The notes under the pieces were generated by a model. That model searched no databases, was not told where the DNA came from, and worked only from the letters and a program-made list of their open reading frames with translations. This document shows positions 1 through 6,002 of a stretch of DNA of 11,057 nt, piece after piece (the stretch's first letter is position 1; the number at the start of each line of letters is the position of its first letter). Source of the DNA: Paludibacteraceae bacterium (GTDB lineage: Bacteria; Bacteroidota; Bacteroidia; Bacteroidales; Paludibacteraceae). Where the stretch lies: positions 1-11,057 of the forward strand of contig JAFYMM010000247.1 of assembly GCA_017550055.1 (NCBI GenBank), given 5' to 3'. The translations under genes were made by a program, and so were the position numbers.

Positions 1-73
1 AACCCATAGCCGTAGCCGGTAAACTGAGAAGAGCATAAAACCCATTGCTCATCTTTTTCTGAATGTTCAACAT
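1..73 (-). CDS. MFS-type transporter, N-terminal fragment
   Basis: This is the first 24 codons of a leftward gene that leaves the window at position 1. The reverse-strand reading from ATG at 73..71 contains MSNGFYALLSLPATAMG, which resembles, from memory, the N-terminus and first membrane segment of Bacteroidales major facilitator (sugar/cation-symporter-like) permeases. An in-frame ATG at 52..50 (residue 8) is an alternative start, and no Shine-Dalgarno site decides between them. A Bacteroidota -7 box lies about 70 nt upstream. The substrate cannot be told from so short a piece, and the family call rests on recognising a single hydrophobic stretch. Confidence 0.55.
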   Translation of the reverse strand, partial: MLNIQKKMSNGFYALLSLPATAMG

Positions 74-144
74 AATTTAATTATTGTTAAGTTAATATTA
101 ATCAAGCATATAACTCACGGTTGCCACTGTTGGTAATTAACTGA

Positions 145-172
145 CAAAGATACAAAAAATATTTCAAACAAA
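145..172 (-). promoter_or_regulatory. Probable promoter of the leftward transporter gene
   Basis: Read on the minus strand, 152..145 is TATCTTTG, a perfect match to the Bacteroidota -7 consensus TAnnTTTG. A TTTG that could be the -33 element lies at 172..169, but the spacer is 16 nt, shorter than the usual 19-21 nt. Transcription would start near 138 and give a leader of about 65 nt before the ATG at 73. Confidence 0.5.
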
Positions 173-217
173 AAAGATATATACTTATTTTTAATTCTCT
201 TCTTACCTACAACATAC

Positions 218-294
218 TATAAATATATCATAAACATACCATAAATATAGGATAAATATACCATAAATATACTATAAATATAGGATAATAATAC
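218..294. repeat. AT-rich tandem array, 11-bp period, seven units
   Basis: Seven consecutive 11-bp units fit without a gap: 218-228, 229-239, 240-250, 251-261, 262-272, 273-283 and 284-294. The consensus is (C/T/G)ATAAATATA(C/G). The central four units differ from one another mainly at the first and last base; the outer ones are more degenerate. Positions 207-217 (CTACAACATAC) look like an eroded eighth unit. The array lies upstream of the transporter promoter and far from cdd. Eleven bp is close to one DNA helical turn, so the AT steps recur on one face of the helix. No protein-binding role can be shown from sequence. Confidence 0.85.
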
Positions 295-646
295 CTGCGA
301 GTATAGCCAATTGTTACTCGTCCTTTTTCTCAGACTGCGACTCTTCTATTTTGGGATTGTTGGAGGAAATAAAACTACTTACAGATTGAAATTTTAAGAA
401 TTTTATACAACTCTATTTTTGCCTATAAACTCGATTTTTTGCAAAAATCAGCGTTTAAGGAATGTGATAGATGTGCGATTTTTGGCGTTTTTATCCCTGT
501 TTTCTGTAAATAACTTTCAATTTGTAATCTTTGTATGTTTGTGGTTTATAGTGTGTTGGTTGTTGGTTGTAGGGTGTAGATGGGTATCAAGGTTTTAATT
601 TTTAACAGGGTGTACAAAAACATGTTTTATAATATGTTTTTTTTGT
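295..646. other. AT-rich intergenic stretch without a recognised gene
   Basis: No convincing coding region is seen on either strand here. Positions 433-449 form a weak stem (GATTTTT, loop TGC, AAAAATC) that lacks a GC-rich base and a clear T-tail. Isolated -7-like boxes occur at 414-421 (TATTTTTG) and 534-541 (TATGTTTG), but neither has a well-placed -33 element. The 7-bp-period tract at 547-581 is listed separately. The stretch could be decayed sequence. Confidence 0.5.
547..581. repeat. 7-bp-period tract
   Basis: Two identical heptamers, TGTTGGT at 554-560 and 561-567, are followed by TGTAGGG (568-574) and TGTAGAT (575-581). TATAGTG at 547-553 may be a further degenerate unit. The tract abuts an ATG at 580, but the reading frame that begins there is not a convincing gene. 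On the other strand the units read as CA-rich ACCAACA heptamers. Confidence 0.65.
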
Positions 647-677
647 TTTGGTATATCAAAAAAATGTTGTTATTTTG
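647..677 (+). promoter_or_regulatory. Possible promoter of a short transcript
   Basis: TTTG at 647-650 is followed after 19 nt by TTATTTTG at 670-677, which matches the Bacteroidota -7 consensus TAnnTTTG at all fixed positions but one. Transcription would begin near 684. The match is imperfect and the region is T-rich, so chance is possible. The terminator at 751-778, about 70 nt further on, has no other obvious upstream gene to serve. Confidence 0.3.
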
Positions 678-683
678 CGATGT

Positions 684-778
684 AAAAATTATGATGAAAA
701 TTGCTCAATCTTTTTACCTTAAAAAAACTAATACTAAGAAACATTCTAGGAGGGGACTTTGAGAAAAGTCTCCTTTTT
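684..778 (+). ncRNA. Possible ~95-nt small transcript or leader peptide unit
   Basis: A short rightward transcript is inferred between the possible promoter at 647-677 and the terminator at 751-778. It could be a small RNA. It also contains a 23-codon frame (691-762, beginning MMKIAQSFYLKK and ending HSRRGL), whose stop codon lies in the terminator loop. The frame's basic tail overlaps a perfect AGGAGG at 748-753, which would be buried in the terminator stem. The family is not recognised. The alternative is that only the terminator is real and it insulates cdd from read-through. This depends on an imperfect promoter, so confidence is low. Confidence 0.25.
751..778 (+). terminator. Rho-independent terminator upstream of cdd
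   Basis: A 10-bp stem pairs 751-760 with 765-774 (one G-T pair), closed by a GAGA tetraloop at 761-764 and followed directly by a T-run through 778. The opposite strand lacks an adjoining T-run, so it works rightward. It stands just before the cdd promoter and ends a transcript coming from the otherwise gene-poor gap. Confidence 0.75.
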
Positions 779-779
779 A

Positions 780-811
780 TTTGCATATGTCATAAATATT
801 TGTTATTTTTG
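780..811 (+). promoter_or_regulatory. cdd promoter
   Basis: TTTG at 780-783 and TATTTTTG at 804-811 fit the Bacteroidota -33/-7 pair with a 20-nt spacer. Transcription would start near 818, giving a leader of roughly 18 nt before the ATG at 836. The box directly follows the upstream terminator. Confidence 0.65.
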
Positions 812-835
812 CACAAGTAAACAAAGCATGATTTT

Positions 836-1315
836 ATGGAAGAGCGAAAAATTGTTACAAGCGTATTGGTCTATTCGTATGATGAGTTGCCTGAGCACTA
901 TAAACTGTTGGTTGACGAGGCAAAACGAGTGACAAAGGATGCCTATGCGCCATATTCGAAGTTTCAGGTTGGTGCAGCGGTGTTGTTGGAGAATGACGAA
1001 ATTCTGAGTGCTACCAATCAAGAGAATGCAGCGTATCCTTCGGGCATGTGTGCCGAGCGAGTAACAATGTTTTATGCCAACTCTAAGTATCCTAATCTGC
1101 CACCAAAGGCATTGGCTATAGCCACATTTGCCGATGGCGATTTCTTGGATGAGCCAATTACTCCGTGTGGGGCGTGCCGTCAGGTGTTGTTAGAGACCGA
1201 GTTGCGCTATGGGGTCAATATCAATGTTTTGTTATATGGCAAACGAGGCGTTTATCTGCTCTCAAGTGCCAAATCATTATTGCCTTTGTCGTTCGACGGC
1301 AGTTTGTTAAAGTGA
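836..1315 (+). CDS. cdd: Cytidine deaminase
   Basis: This cytosolic zinc enzyme of pyrimidine salvage hydrolyses cytidine and deoxycytidine to uridine and deoxyuridine. The 159-residue product has the full catalytic signature: substrate-binding N61-x-E63-N64, C72-A-E74 with the catalytic glutamate, and P110-C111-G-A-C114. The three cysteines C72, C111 and C114 are the ligands of the small homotetrameric class. Length is slightly above the usual 130-150 residues because of an N-terminal extension before the YAPYSKFQVGAA segment (37-48). The start at 836 follows a well-placed promoter. The next gene starts 25 nt after its stop, so the two are probably cotranscribed. Confidence 0.95.
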   Translation: MEERKIVTSVLVYSYDELPEHYKLLVDEAKRVTKDAYAPYSKFQVGAAVLLENDEILSATNQENAAYPSGMCAERVTMFYANSKYPNLPPKALAIATFADGDFLDEPITPCGACRQVLLETELRYGVNINVLLYGKRGVYLLSSAKSLLPLSFDGSLLK

Positions 1316-1340
1316 AGTGTTGAACTTAAATCTTGAAGAT

Positions 1341-1727
1341 ATGGGAAAAGAGAAATTTACAATGGAATTTGTGCTTAATTCGTGCTCGCATTCAGTGCTT
1401 TGGAAAGCCATTAGTGTTCCATCCGAATTAAGTAATTGGTTTGCTGATGACGTGAGATTAAAGGGCGAAAAGTGGATTTTCGAGTGGGACGAGGTGGAAC
1501 AAGAAGCGGTGAGATTGTCATGTCGCGATATGAAATTGGTGAAATTCAGATGGGCTGAAGATACCACCGATTGTTATTTTGAGTTGAAAATCAACGAAGA
1601 TGCTTTGACGGGCAATGTAACTTTAGTTATTACCGATTTTGCTGAAGCAGGCGACATCGAAGATGCCAAAATGTTGTGGGAAGAGCAAGTGAGAATGTTA
1701 GGCCATTATTTAGGTATCAGAATATAG
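1341..1727 (+). CDS. START-like (SRPBCC) domain protein
   Basis: This 128-residue soluble protein resembles the START-like/AHSA1-type proteins of Bacteroidota, which fold as a helix-grip cavity for a hydrophobic ligand. Visible traits are the early strand KFTMEFVLNS, a helix ending in LSNWFADDV, W-rich central strands (EKWIFEWDEVEQE) and a C-terminal helix after VTDFAEAGD that contains WEEQVRMLG. No signal peptide is present, so it should be cytosolic, and its ligand is unknown. I chose ATG 1341 because homologs as I recall them begin M-x-K-E-K-F; a GTG at 1317 would add eight residues and start 1 nt after the cdd stop. It lies between cdd and the LPS-transport permease, an order I recall from other Bacteroidales. 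Confidence 0.8.
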   Translation: MGKEKFTMEFVLNSCSHSVLWKAISVPSELSNWFADDVRLKGEKWIFEWDEVEQEAVRLSCRDMKLVKFRWAEDTTDCYFELKINEDALTGNVTLVITDFAEAGDIEDAKMLWEEQVRMLGHYLGIRI

Positions 1728-1749
1728 TTAGGAATAGGTGGGCTGATGC

Positions 1750-1780
1750 TTTGAAGAGTGAGAAATTTTTTGTAACTTTG
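1750..1780 (+). promoter_or_regulatory. Promoter of the LptF/LptG-family gene
   Basis: TTTG at 1750-1753 and TAACTTTG at 1773-1780 are exact matches to the Bacteroidota consensus, with a 19-nt spacer. Transcription would start near 1787, giving a leader of about 17 nt before ATG 1804. The permease therefore has its own promoter although cdd and the START-like gene lie close upstream. Confidence 0.8.
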
Positions 1781-1803
1781 CGCTTTTGAAAATTTAATGT
1801 AGA

Positions 1804-3246
1804 ATGAAACGAATAGATGTTTATGTATTGAAGAATTTTTTGTTGCTCTTTTTTGCAACTTTCTTTATCTGTTCGTTTATTCTGATAATGCAATTCTTGT
1901 GGCTCTACATCGGAGAAATGGTAGGTAAGGGTTTGCCTATTAGGGTGTTGATGGAGTTTTTGCTCTATTCGTGGTTGTCGTTAGTCCCATTGGCATTGCC
2001 GTTAGCCATATTGTTAGCATCGTTGATGTCCTTTGGCGATATGGGCGAAAAGTTGGAGTTGCTGGCAATGAAGTCGGCTGGCGTATCGCTCTTCCGAATA
2101 ATGCGTTCGTTGATGATTTTCATCGTGTTGATTTGTTTTGGAGCATTTTGGTTCTCTAACAACGTAATACCTATCGCACAAAAAAAACAATGGGCATTAT
2201 TGCATAGTTTCAGAAATAAGTCGCCTGAACTGAACATTCCTGTTGGTGAGTTCTATTCCGATATAAATAGTCTGCGCCTATATGTGCGCGATAAGGATTA
2301 TAGCACAGGTGCCTTGCTCGATGTCATGGTCTATGATTTTTCAAAAGGCTTTGATAATGCAGCCGTTACGACAGCCGACACCGTATATGTCAAGATGACG
2401 GAAGACAAACTGAATTTGAAACTATTGTTCAAAAATGGCGAGTCGTTCGAGAATTTAGAGAAGGGCGAAGGTTTTGATTTCAAGAATGTTCCGTACAGAC
2501 GTGAAGCATTCCGTCAGAAAGAAATATTAGTGAATTTCGATGCTAATTTCAATGAGTTAGACGCATCGTATCTGGATAATCAGCATGTTTCTAAAGATAT
2601 TGTGCGATTGACGCACGACATCGATTCGGTCAACGAAGTAAGAGATTCATTGCGTACAAACTTGTCGGTGCAAATGCGAGAAGAAAAACTGTATGCAAGT
2701 AGTTTCAATGAAATTGACACGGTGAACGCATTGAAGATTGATAAGGCCTATAGCGCTGACACACTATTGCTTAATGCTACATATCGACAAGCGAAGAATA
2801 TAATGAATAATGCCGTTTCGCGCATAAATACTGTGAGCAACGACATTCAATATTCCAAAACAGTCATATCCGATTCGGATTGGTATTTTACGAAACACTC
2901 TTTAGAGTGGCACCGAAAATTCACATTGTCTTTTGCTTGTCTAATCTTCTTTTTCATTGGTGCTCCGCTTGGTGCTATCATTCGTAAAGGTGGTTTAGGT
3001 ATGCCTGCCGTGGTCGCAGTCTTGATGTTTATAGTCTATTATATTATAGACACGATGGGGGTGAAAATGGCGCGCGAGGCCGTATGGGAAGTGTGGCAAG
3101 GCATGTGGCTCAGTTCTGCCATCCTATTGCCGATAGGTGTATTCCTTACATATAAAGCAGCCACAGATTCAACGCTATTCAATATAGATGGGTGGAAATT
3201 GTTCTTTAAAAGATTTAAGAAAAAAAGAATTATAAATAAAAAATAA
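1804..3246 (+). CDS. LptF/LptG (YjgP/YjgQ) family LPS export permease
   Basis: This is an inner-membrane subunit of the Lpt ABC exporter, which extracts lipopolysaccharide from the inner membrane and passes it to the periplasmic bridge. The 480 residues show the family layout: three N-terminal membrane segments (about 12-36, 47-76, 98-121), a large periplasmic region, and three C-terminal segments (about 374-393, 400-420, 432-452). G81-EKLELLAMKSAGVS-95 corresponds to the cytoplasmic coupling helix that contacts LptB. HRKFTLSFACLIFFF (370-384) and GAPLGAIIRKGG are the typical start of the C-terminal bundle. It is longer than E. coli LptF or LptG (about 360) because of a helical, polar insert around 255-355. 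The basic tail is cytosolic. Sequence alone does not settle whether it is LptF or LptG, so no symbol is given. LptB and the partner permease are not in the window. Confidence 0.9.
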   Translation: MKRIDVYVLKNFLLLFFATFFICSFILIMQFLWLYIGEMVGKGLPIRVLMEFLLYSWLSLVPLALPLAILLASLMSFGDMGEKLELLAMKSAGVSLFRIMRSLMIFIVLICFGAFWFSNNVIPIAQKKQWALLHSFRNKSPELNIPVGEFYSDINSLRLYVRDKDYSTGALLDVMVYDFSKGFDNAAVTTADTVYVKMTEDKLNLKLLFKNGESFENLEKGEGFDFKNVPYRREAFRQKEILVNFDANFNELDASYLDNQHVSKDIVRLTHDIDSVNEVRDSLRTNLSVQMREEKLYASSFNEIDTVNALKIDKAYSADTLLLNATYRQAKNIMNNAVSRINTVSNDIQYSKTVISDSDWYFTKHSLEWHRKFTLSFACLIFFFIGAPLGAIIRKGGLGMPAVVAVLMFIVYYIIDTMGVKMAREAVWEVWQGMWLSSAILLPIGVFLTYKAATDSTLFNIDGWKLFFKRFKKKRIINKK

Positions 3247-3281
3247 TATAAAAACGAATTGAGGTTTGTGATGTTGGATTT

Positions 3282-3316
3282 AATTCTCAACTTTCAATTC
3301 TCAACTTTCAACTTTA
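3282..3316 (+). repeat. Heptamer tandem tract in the ribBA leader
   Basis: Five consecutive 7-bp units run AATTCTC, AACTTTC, AATTCTC, AACTTTC, AACTTTA (3282-3288, 3289-3295, 3296-3302, 3303-3309, 3310-3316). The first four form a perfect 14-bp duplication. The tract ends 6 nt before the ribBA start codon. It is pyrimidine-rich, low in predicted structure and has no Shine-Dalgarno site. No TAnnTTTG promoter is seen between the permease stop and ribBA. Confidence 0.85.
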
Positions 3317-3322
3317 AAAGAT

Positions 3323-4528
3323 ATGGAATTTAGAATTAACACAATTGAAGAAGCATTGGAGGATTTTCGTCAAGGAAAATTCTTGATTGTTGTCGATGAT
3401 GAAGACAGAGAGAATGAAGGTGATTTTATCATTGCAGCCGAGAAAATTACTCCTGAGGCTGTGAACTTTATGTTGAAAAACGGACGTGGCGTGTTATGTA
3501 CACCGCTGCCAATTAGCCGTTGTAAAGAATTAGAACTCGAACGTCAAGTTAGCAATAATACTTCTATGTTAGGCACTCCGTTTACAGTTACGGTTGACTA
3601 TCTCGAAGGTTGTTCTACTGGCGTATCTATACATGACCGTGCTGCAACTATTCGTGCTTTGGCTGACCCTAATGTAAAACCTGAAGCATTCGGTCGTCCT
3701 GGTCATATCAATCCTCTATATGCTCAAGAACGTGGTGTTTTGCGTCGTGCTGGCCACACTGAAGCATCTGTCGATTTGGCTCGCTTGGCGGGTCTTTATC
3801 CTGCTGCCGCTTTGATTGAAATTATGAACGAAGACGGCACTATGGCTCGTATGCCTGATTTGCAATTAGTGGCTCAAAAATATGGTATCAAACTTATCAC
3901 AATCAAAGATTTGATTGCCTATCGTTTGAAAACAGAGTCGCTTGTAGAGAAAGGCGAAGAGGCAATGTTGCCAACTCATTATGGCAATTTCAAAATTATT
4001 CCATTCCGTCAAAAATCAAATGGCTTGGAGCACGTAGCATTAGTCAAAGGCGAATGGGAAAAAGACGAACCTGTATTGGTGCGCGTACACTCTTCTTGTA
4101 TGACTGGCGACATCTTTGGCTCTTGCCGTTGTGAATGTGGCGAACAACTACACAAGGCAATGGAATTGGTCGAAAAAGAGGGTAAAGGTGCAATCGTATA
4201 TCTCAATCAAGAGGGTCGTGGCATTGGATTGATGGACAAAATCCGTGCTTATAAATTGCAAGAAGAAGGTTTGGATACAGTAGATGCTAACTTGCATCTT
4301 GGCTATCAAGCCGATGAGCGTGATTATGGTGTAGGTGCAAGCATCCTCCGTGAAATTGGCATCACCAAAATGCGCTTAATGTCAAATAATCCTGTTAAAC
4401 GTATTGGTCTTGAAGGTTATGGTCTCGAAATCGTAGAAAATGTGCCTATCGAAATCGAAATGAACGAACATAACGAGCAATATTTGAAGACTAAAAAAGA
4501 GAGAATGGGACATACACTTCATCTTTGA
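3323..4528 (+). CDS. ribBA: Bifunctional DHBP synthase / GTP cyclohydrolase II
   Basis: This enzyme performs both entry reactions of riboflavin synthesis. The N-terminal RibB half (about 1-203) converts ribulose 5-phosphate to 3,4-dihydroxy-2-butanone 4-phosphate. The C-terminal RibA half (about 209-400) opens GTP to a diaminopyrimidine plus formate. RibB marks are the acidic D25-D26-E27-D28-R29-E30-N31-E32-G33-D34 loop, GRGVLCTPL, and RAGHTEASVDLA. RibA marks are the zinc ligands C259, C270 and C272, spaced as in E. coli RibA (C54, C65, C67), and GRGIGLMDKIRAYKLQ. At 401 residues both halves are complete. Arginine is almost always CGT and many Ala/Gly codons end in T, unlike the permease upstream, which suggests strong expression. 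No FMN riboswitch is seen in the 76-nt upstream gap. Confidence 0.96.
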   Translation: MEFRINTIEEALEDFRQGKFLIVVDDEDRENEGDFIIAAEKITPEAVNFMLKNGRGVLCTPLPISRCKELELERQVSNNTSMLGTPFTVTVDYLEGCSTGVSIHDRAATIRALADPNVKPEAFGRPGHINPLYAQERGVLRRAGHTEASVDLARLAGLYPAAALIEIMNEDGTMARMPDLQLVAQKYGIKLITIKDLIAYRLKTESLVEKGEEAMLPTHYGNFKIIPFRQKSNGLEHVALVKGEWEKDEPVLVRVHSSCMTGDIFGSCRCECGEQLHKAMELVEKEGKGAIVYLNQEGRGIGLMDKIRAYKLQEEGLDTVDANLHLGYQADERDYGVGASILREIGITKMRLMSNNPVKRIGLEGYGLEIVENVPIEIEMNEHNEQYLKTKKERMGHTLHL

Positions 4529-4531
4529 TTT

Positions 4532-4605
4532 AGATGTCAGATATTGGACACGAGACACGAGACGAATAGTCTTGTATCTCGTGTCTTTTGTCTAATGTCT
4601 TAATG
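4532..4605. repeat. Inverted pair of heptamer arrays, long hairpin
   Basis: The ribBA-MATE gap holds a long imperfect hairpin. The inner arms 4547-4563 and 4569-4585 pair at 16 of 17 positions (one G-T) around the loop GAATA (4564-4568). Outer pairing continues with wobbles and mismatches to 4532/4600. The arms are built from 7-bp units: ACACGAG twice in tandem (4548-4561) on the left, and CTTGTAT, CTCGTGT, CTTTTGT, CTAATGT, CTTAATG (4571-4605) on the right. The hairpin is not followed by a clean T-run, so termination after ribBA is possible but not shown. The right array ends 8 nt before the MATE start codon. Confidence 0.8.
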
Positions 4606-4613
4606 TTATTTCT

Positions 4614-5984
4614 ATGCGATTTAGAGATTATATACCATATTACAAACGAAATCTGAAAGTGGCAGGACCTATTGTGTTGTCGCAAGTTGGTGTTGCTCTC
4701 ACTCAGTTGGTCGATACCTTCATGGTGGGCAAGTTGGGTACAACCGAATTGGCTGCTGTGTCGTTGGCCTCTTCTATTGCCTTGATGGGATTTTTGTTTG
4801 TCAATGGTTTGTTGATGGGCGCAACGCCAATAGTGGGGCAGTTATTTGCTACAGCCGATGTTGATGTCGATGAGAAACGAATACAGATGGGTAAGATTTT
4901 TCAAAATCAAATATTATTGTCTGTCATTTCGTCTGTATTGATGTTGGGTTTGTTGTATGTAGTTAGGCTCTTTTTGTACAACATGGGGCAAGACGTAGCA
5001 GTAGTCGATTGTGCAATTCCTTATTATGTAATATTGATTATAAGCATATTGCCTAATACTCTATTTATGGCTGGGAAGCAGTTGTTAGAGGGCTTAGGCA
5101 ATACGTCTGTCGCAATGGCTATTACCATAGTGGCTAATATAGTGAATATTGTATTCAACTATTTTTTGATATATGGTAATTGTGGATTTCCTCAAATGGG
5201 TGTAATCGGAGCAGGTTTGGCTACCTTTATTGCTCGTGTGGTAATGGCTGTGGCATTATTTATTATGATATACATGCGACATGAGTGGAGGCAGTATTGC
5301 AAAGAGTTTAGGATTGGCTTGTTTGATTGGCGATGTGTTGTAGAGATTTTGAGGGTTGGATTTCCTATTGCAGTACATATTTTGGTGGAGATGTCGGCAT
5401 TTTCGTTGTCTGGTATAATGATGGGGTGGCTTGGCGCAGCAGCATTGGCAAGTCATCAGATTGCGGCGCAAACAGGTAATGTGCTATTTATGGTAGTGCT
5501 TGGTATTTCGGCTGCTACTACAATAAGGGTGAGCCATCAGTATGGTGCAAAAGACTATGTGGCTATGCGAATGGCGGCTAATGCATCTATACACCTATGT
5601 TTGTTTGCTAATATGGTGATGGGTATTCTATTGGTGATATTTCGTAAGAATGTCGTTATGCTCTTTTCTTCCGACCCTGAGGTTATCCGACTTGGCTCGC
5701 AAGTGTTGATTATGGCGGGTATTTTTCAGTTGTCTGATGGAATGCAGGCCGTAGGAGCAGGCATTTTGCGTGGGTTGAAAGATGTGAAGGTAACAATGTA
5801 TGTGGCGTTTTTGTCATATCTAGTTATCAACTTACCGTTAGGCTATATTATGGCTTTTGTCGTTGGTTTAGGTGCGCCAGGTGTATGGATGGGATTTATT
5901 GGTGGGCTGAGTGTGGCGGCAATATTGTTTAGAATTAGATATGTAAGAGATTTTCAAAAAATAGAACGTAATGGATTTGATTAA
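4614..5984 (+). CDS. MATE family efflux transporter
   Basis: This inner-membrane antiporter should expel cationic drugs or metabolites against an inward Na+ or H+ gradient. The 456-residue protein has about twelve hydrophobic segments in two homologous halves. Family marks include the first-helix region GPIVLSQVGVALTQLVDTFMVGKLG (residues 18-42), the segment around GLGNTSVAMAITIVANIVN, and the second-half equivalent GFPIAVHILVEMSAFSLSG, where the glutamate in VEMS could correspond to the cation-site acid of NorM-type members. It looks like the NorM/MdtK branch, but the substrate cannot be assigned. Translation starts at ATG 4614, just after the heptamer array. Its stop lies 18 nt before the nitroreductase start, so these two genes are very likely cotranscribed. 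Confidence 0.92.
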   Translation: MRFRDYIPYYKRNLKVAGPIVLSQVGVALTQLVDTFMVGKLGTTELAAVSLASSIALMGFLFVNGLLMGATPIVGQLFATADVDVDEKRIQMGKIFQNQILLSVISSVLMLGLLYVVRLFLYNMGQDVAVVDCAIPYYVILIISILPNTLFMAGKQLLEGLGNTSVAMAITIVANIVNIVFNYFLIYGNCGFPQMGVIGAGLATFIARVVMAVALFIMIYMRHEWRQYCKEFRIGLFDWRCVVEILRVGFPIAVHILVEMSAFSLSGIMMGWLGAAALASHQIAAQTGNVLFMVVLGISAATTIRVSHQYGAKDYVAMRMAANASIHLCLFANMVMGILLVIFRKNVVMLFSSDPEVIRLGSQVLIMAGIFQLSDGMQAVGAGILRGLKDVKVTMYVAFLSYLVINLPLGYIMAFVVGLGAPGVWMGFIGGLSVAAILFRIRYVRDFQKIERNGFD

Positions 5985-6002
5985 CCTTTAAATTTTAAAG
6001 TT

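Noticed and set aside
207..294. CRISPR array
   Set aside because: The units are 11 bp and contiguous, with no spacers and no cas genes nearby.
433..449. Terminator-like stem GATTTTT/AAAAATC
   Set aside because: The stem is only 7 bp with a single GC pair, a 3-nt loop and no following T-run.
580..762. 60-codon rightward frame in the MFS-cdd gap
   Set aside because: It is AT-driven, rich in Phe, Lys, Met and Ile without a domain pattern, and has no promoter with proper spacing. Only the last 23 codons lie in a plausible transcript, and these are reported separately at low confidence.
1317..1340. GTG start extending the START-like protein by eight residues
   Set aside because: It sits 1 nt after the cdd stop, the extra residues do not resemble family N-termini, and ATG 1341 gives the expected M-G-K-E-K-F start.
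3247..3322. FMN riboswitch before ribBA
   Set aside because: The gap is only 76 nt and is filled by low-structure heptamers. An RFN element needs about twice that length and its conserved stems are not present.
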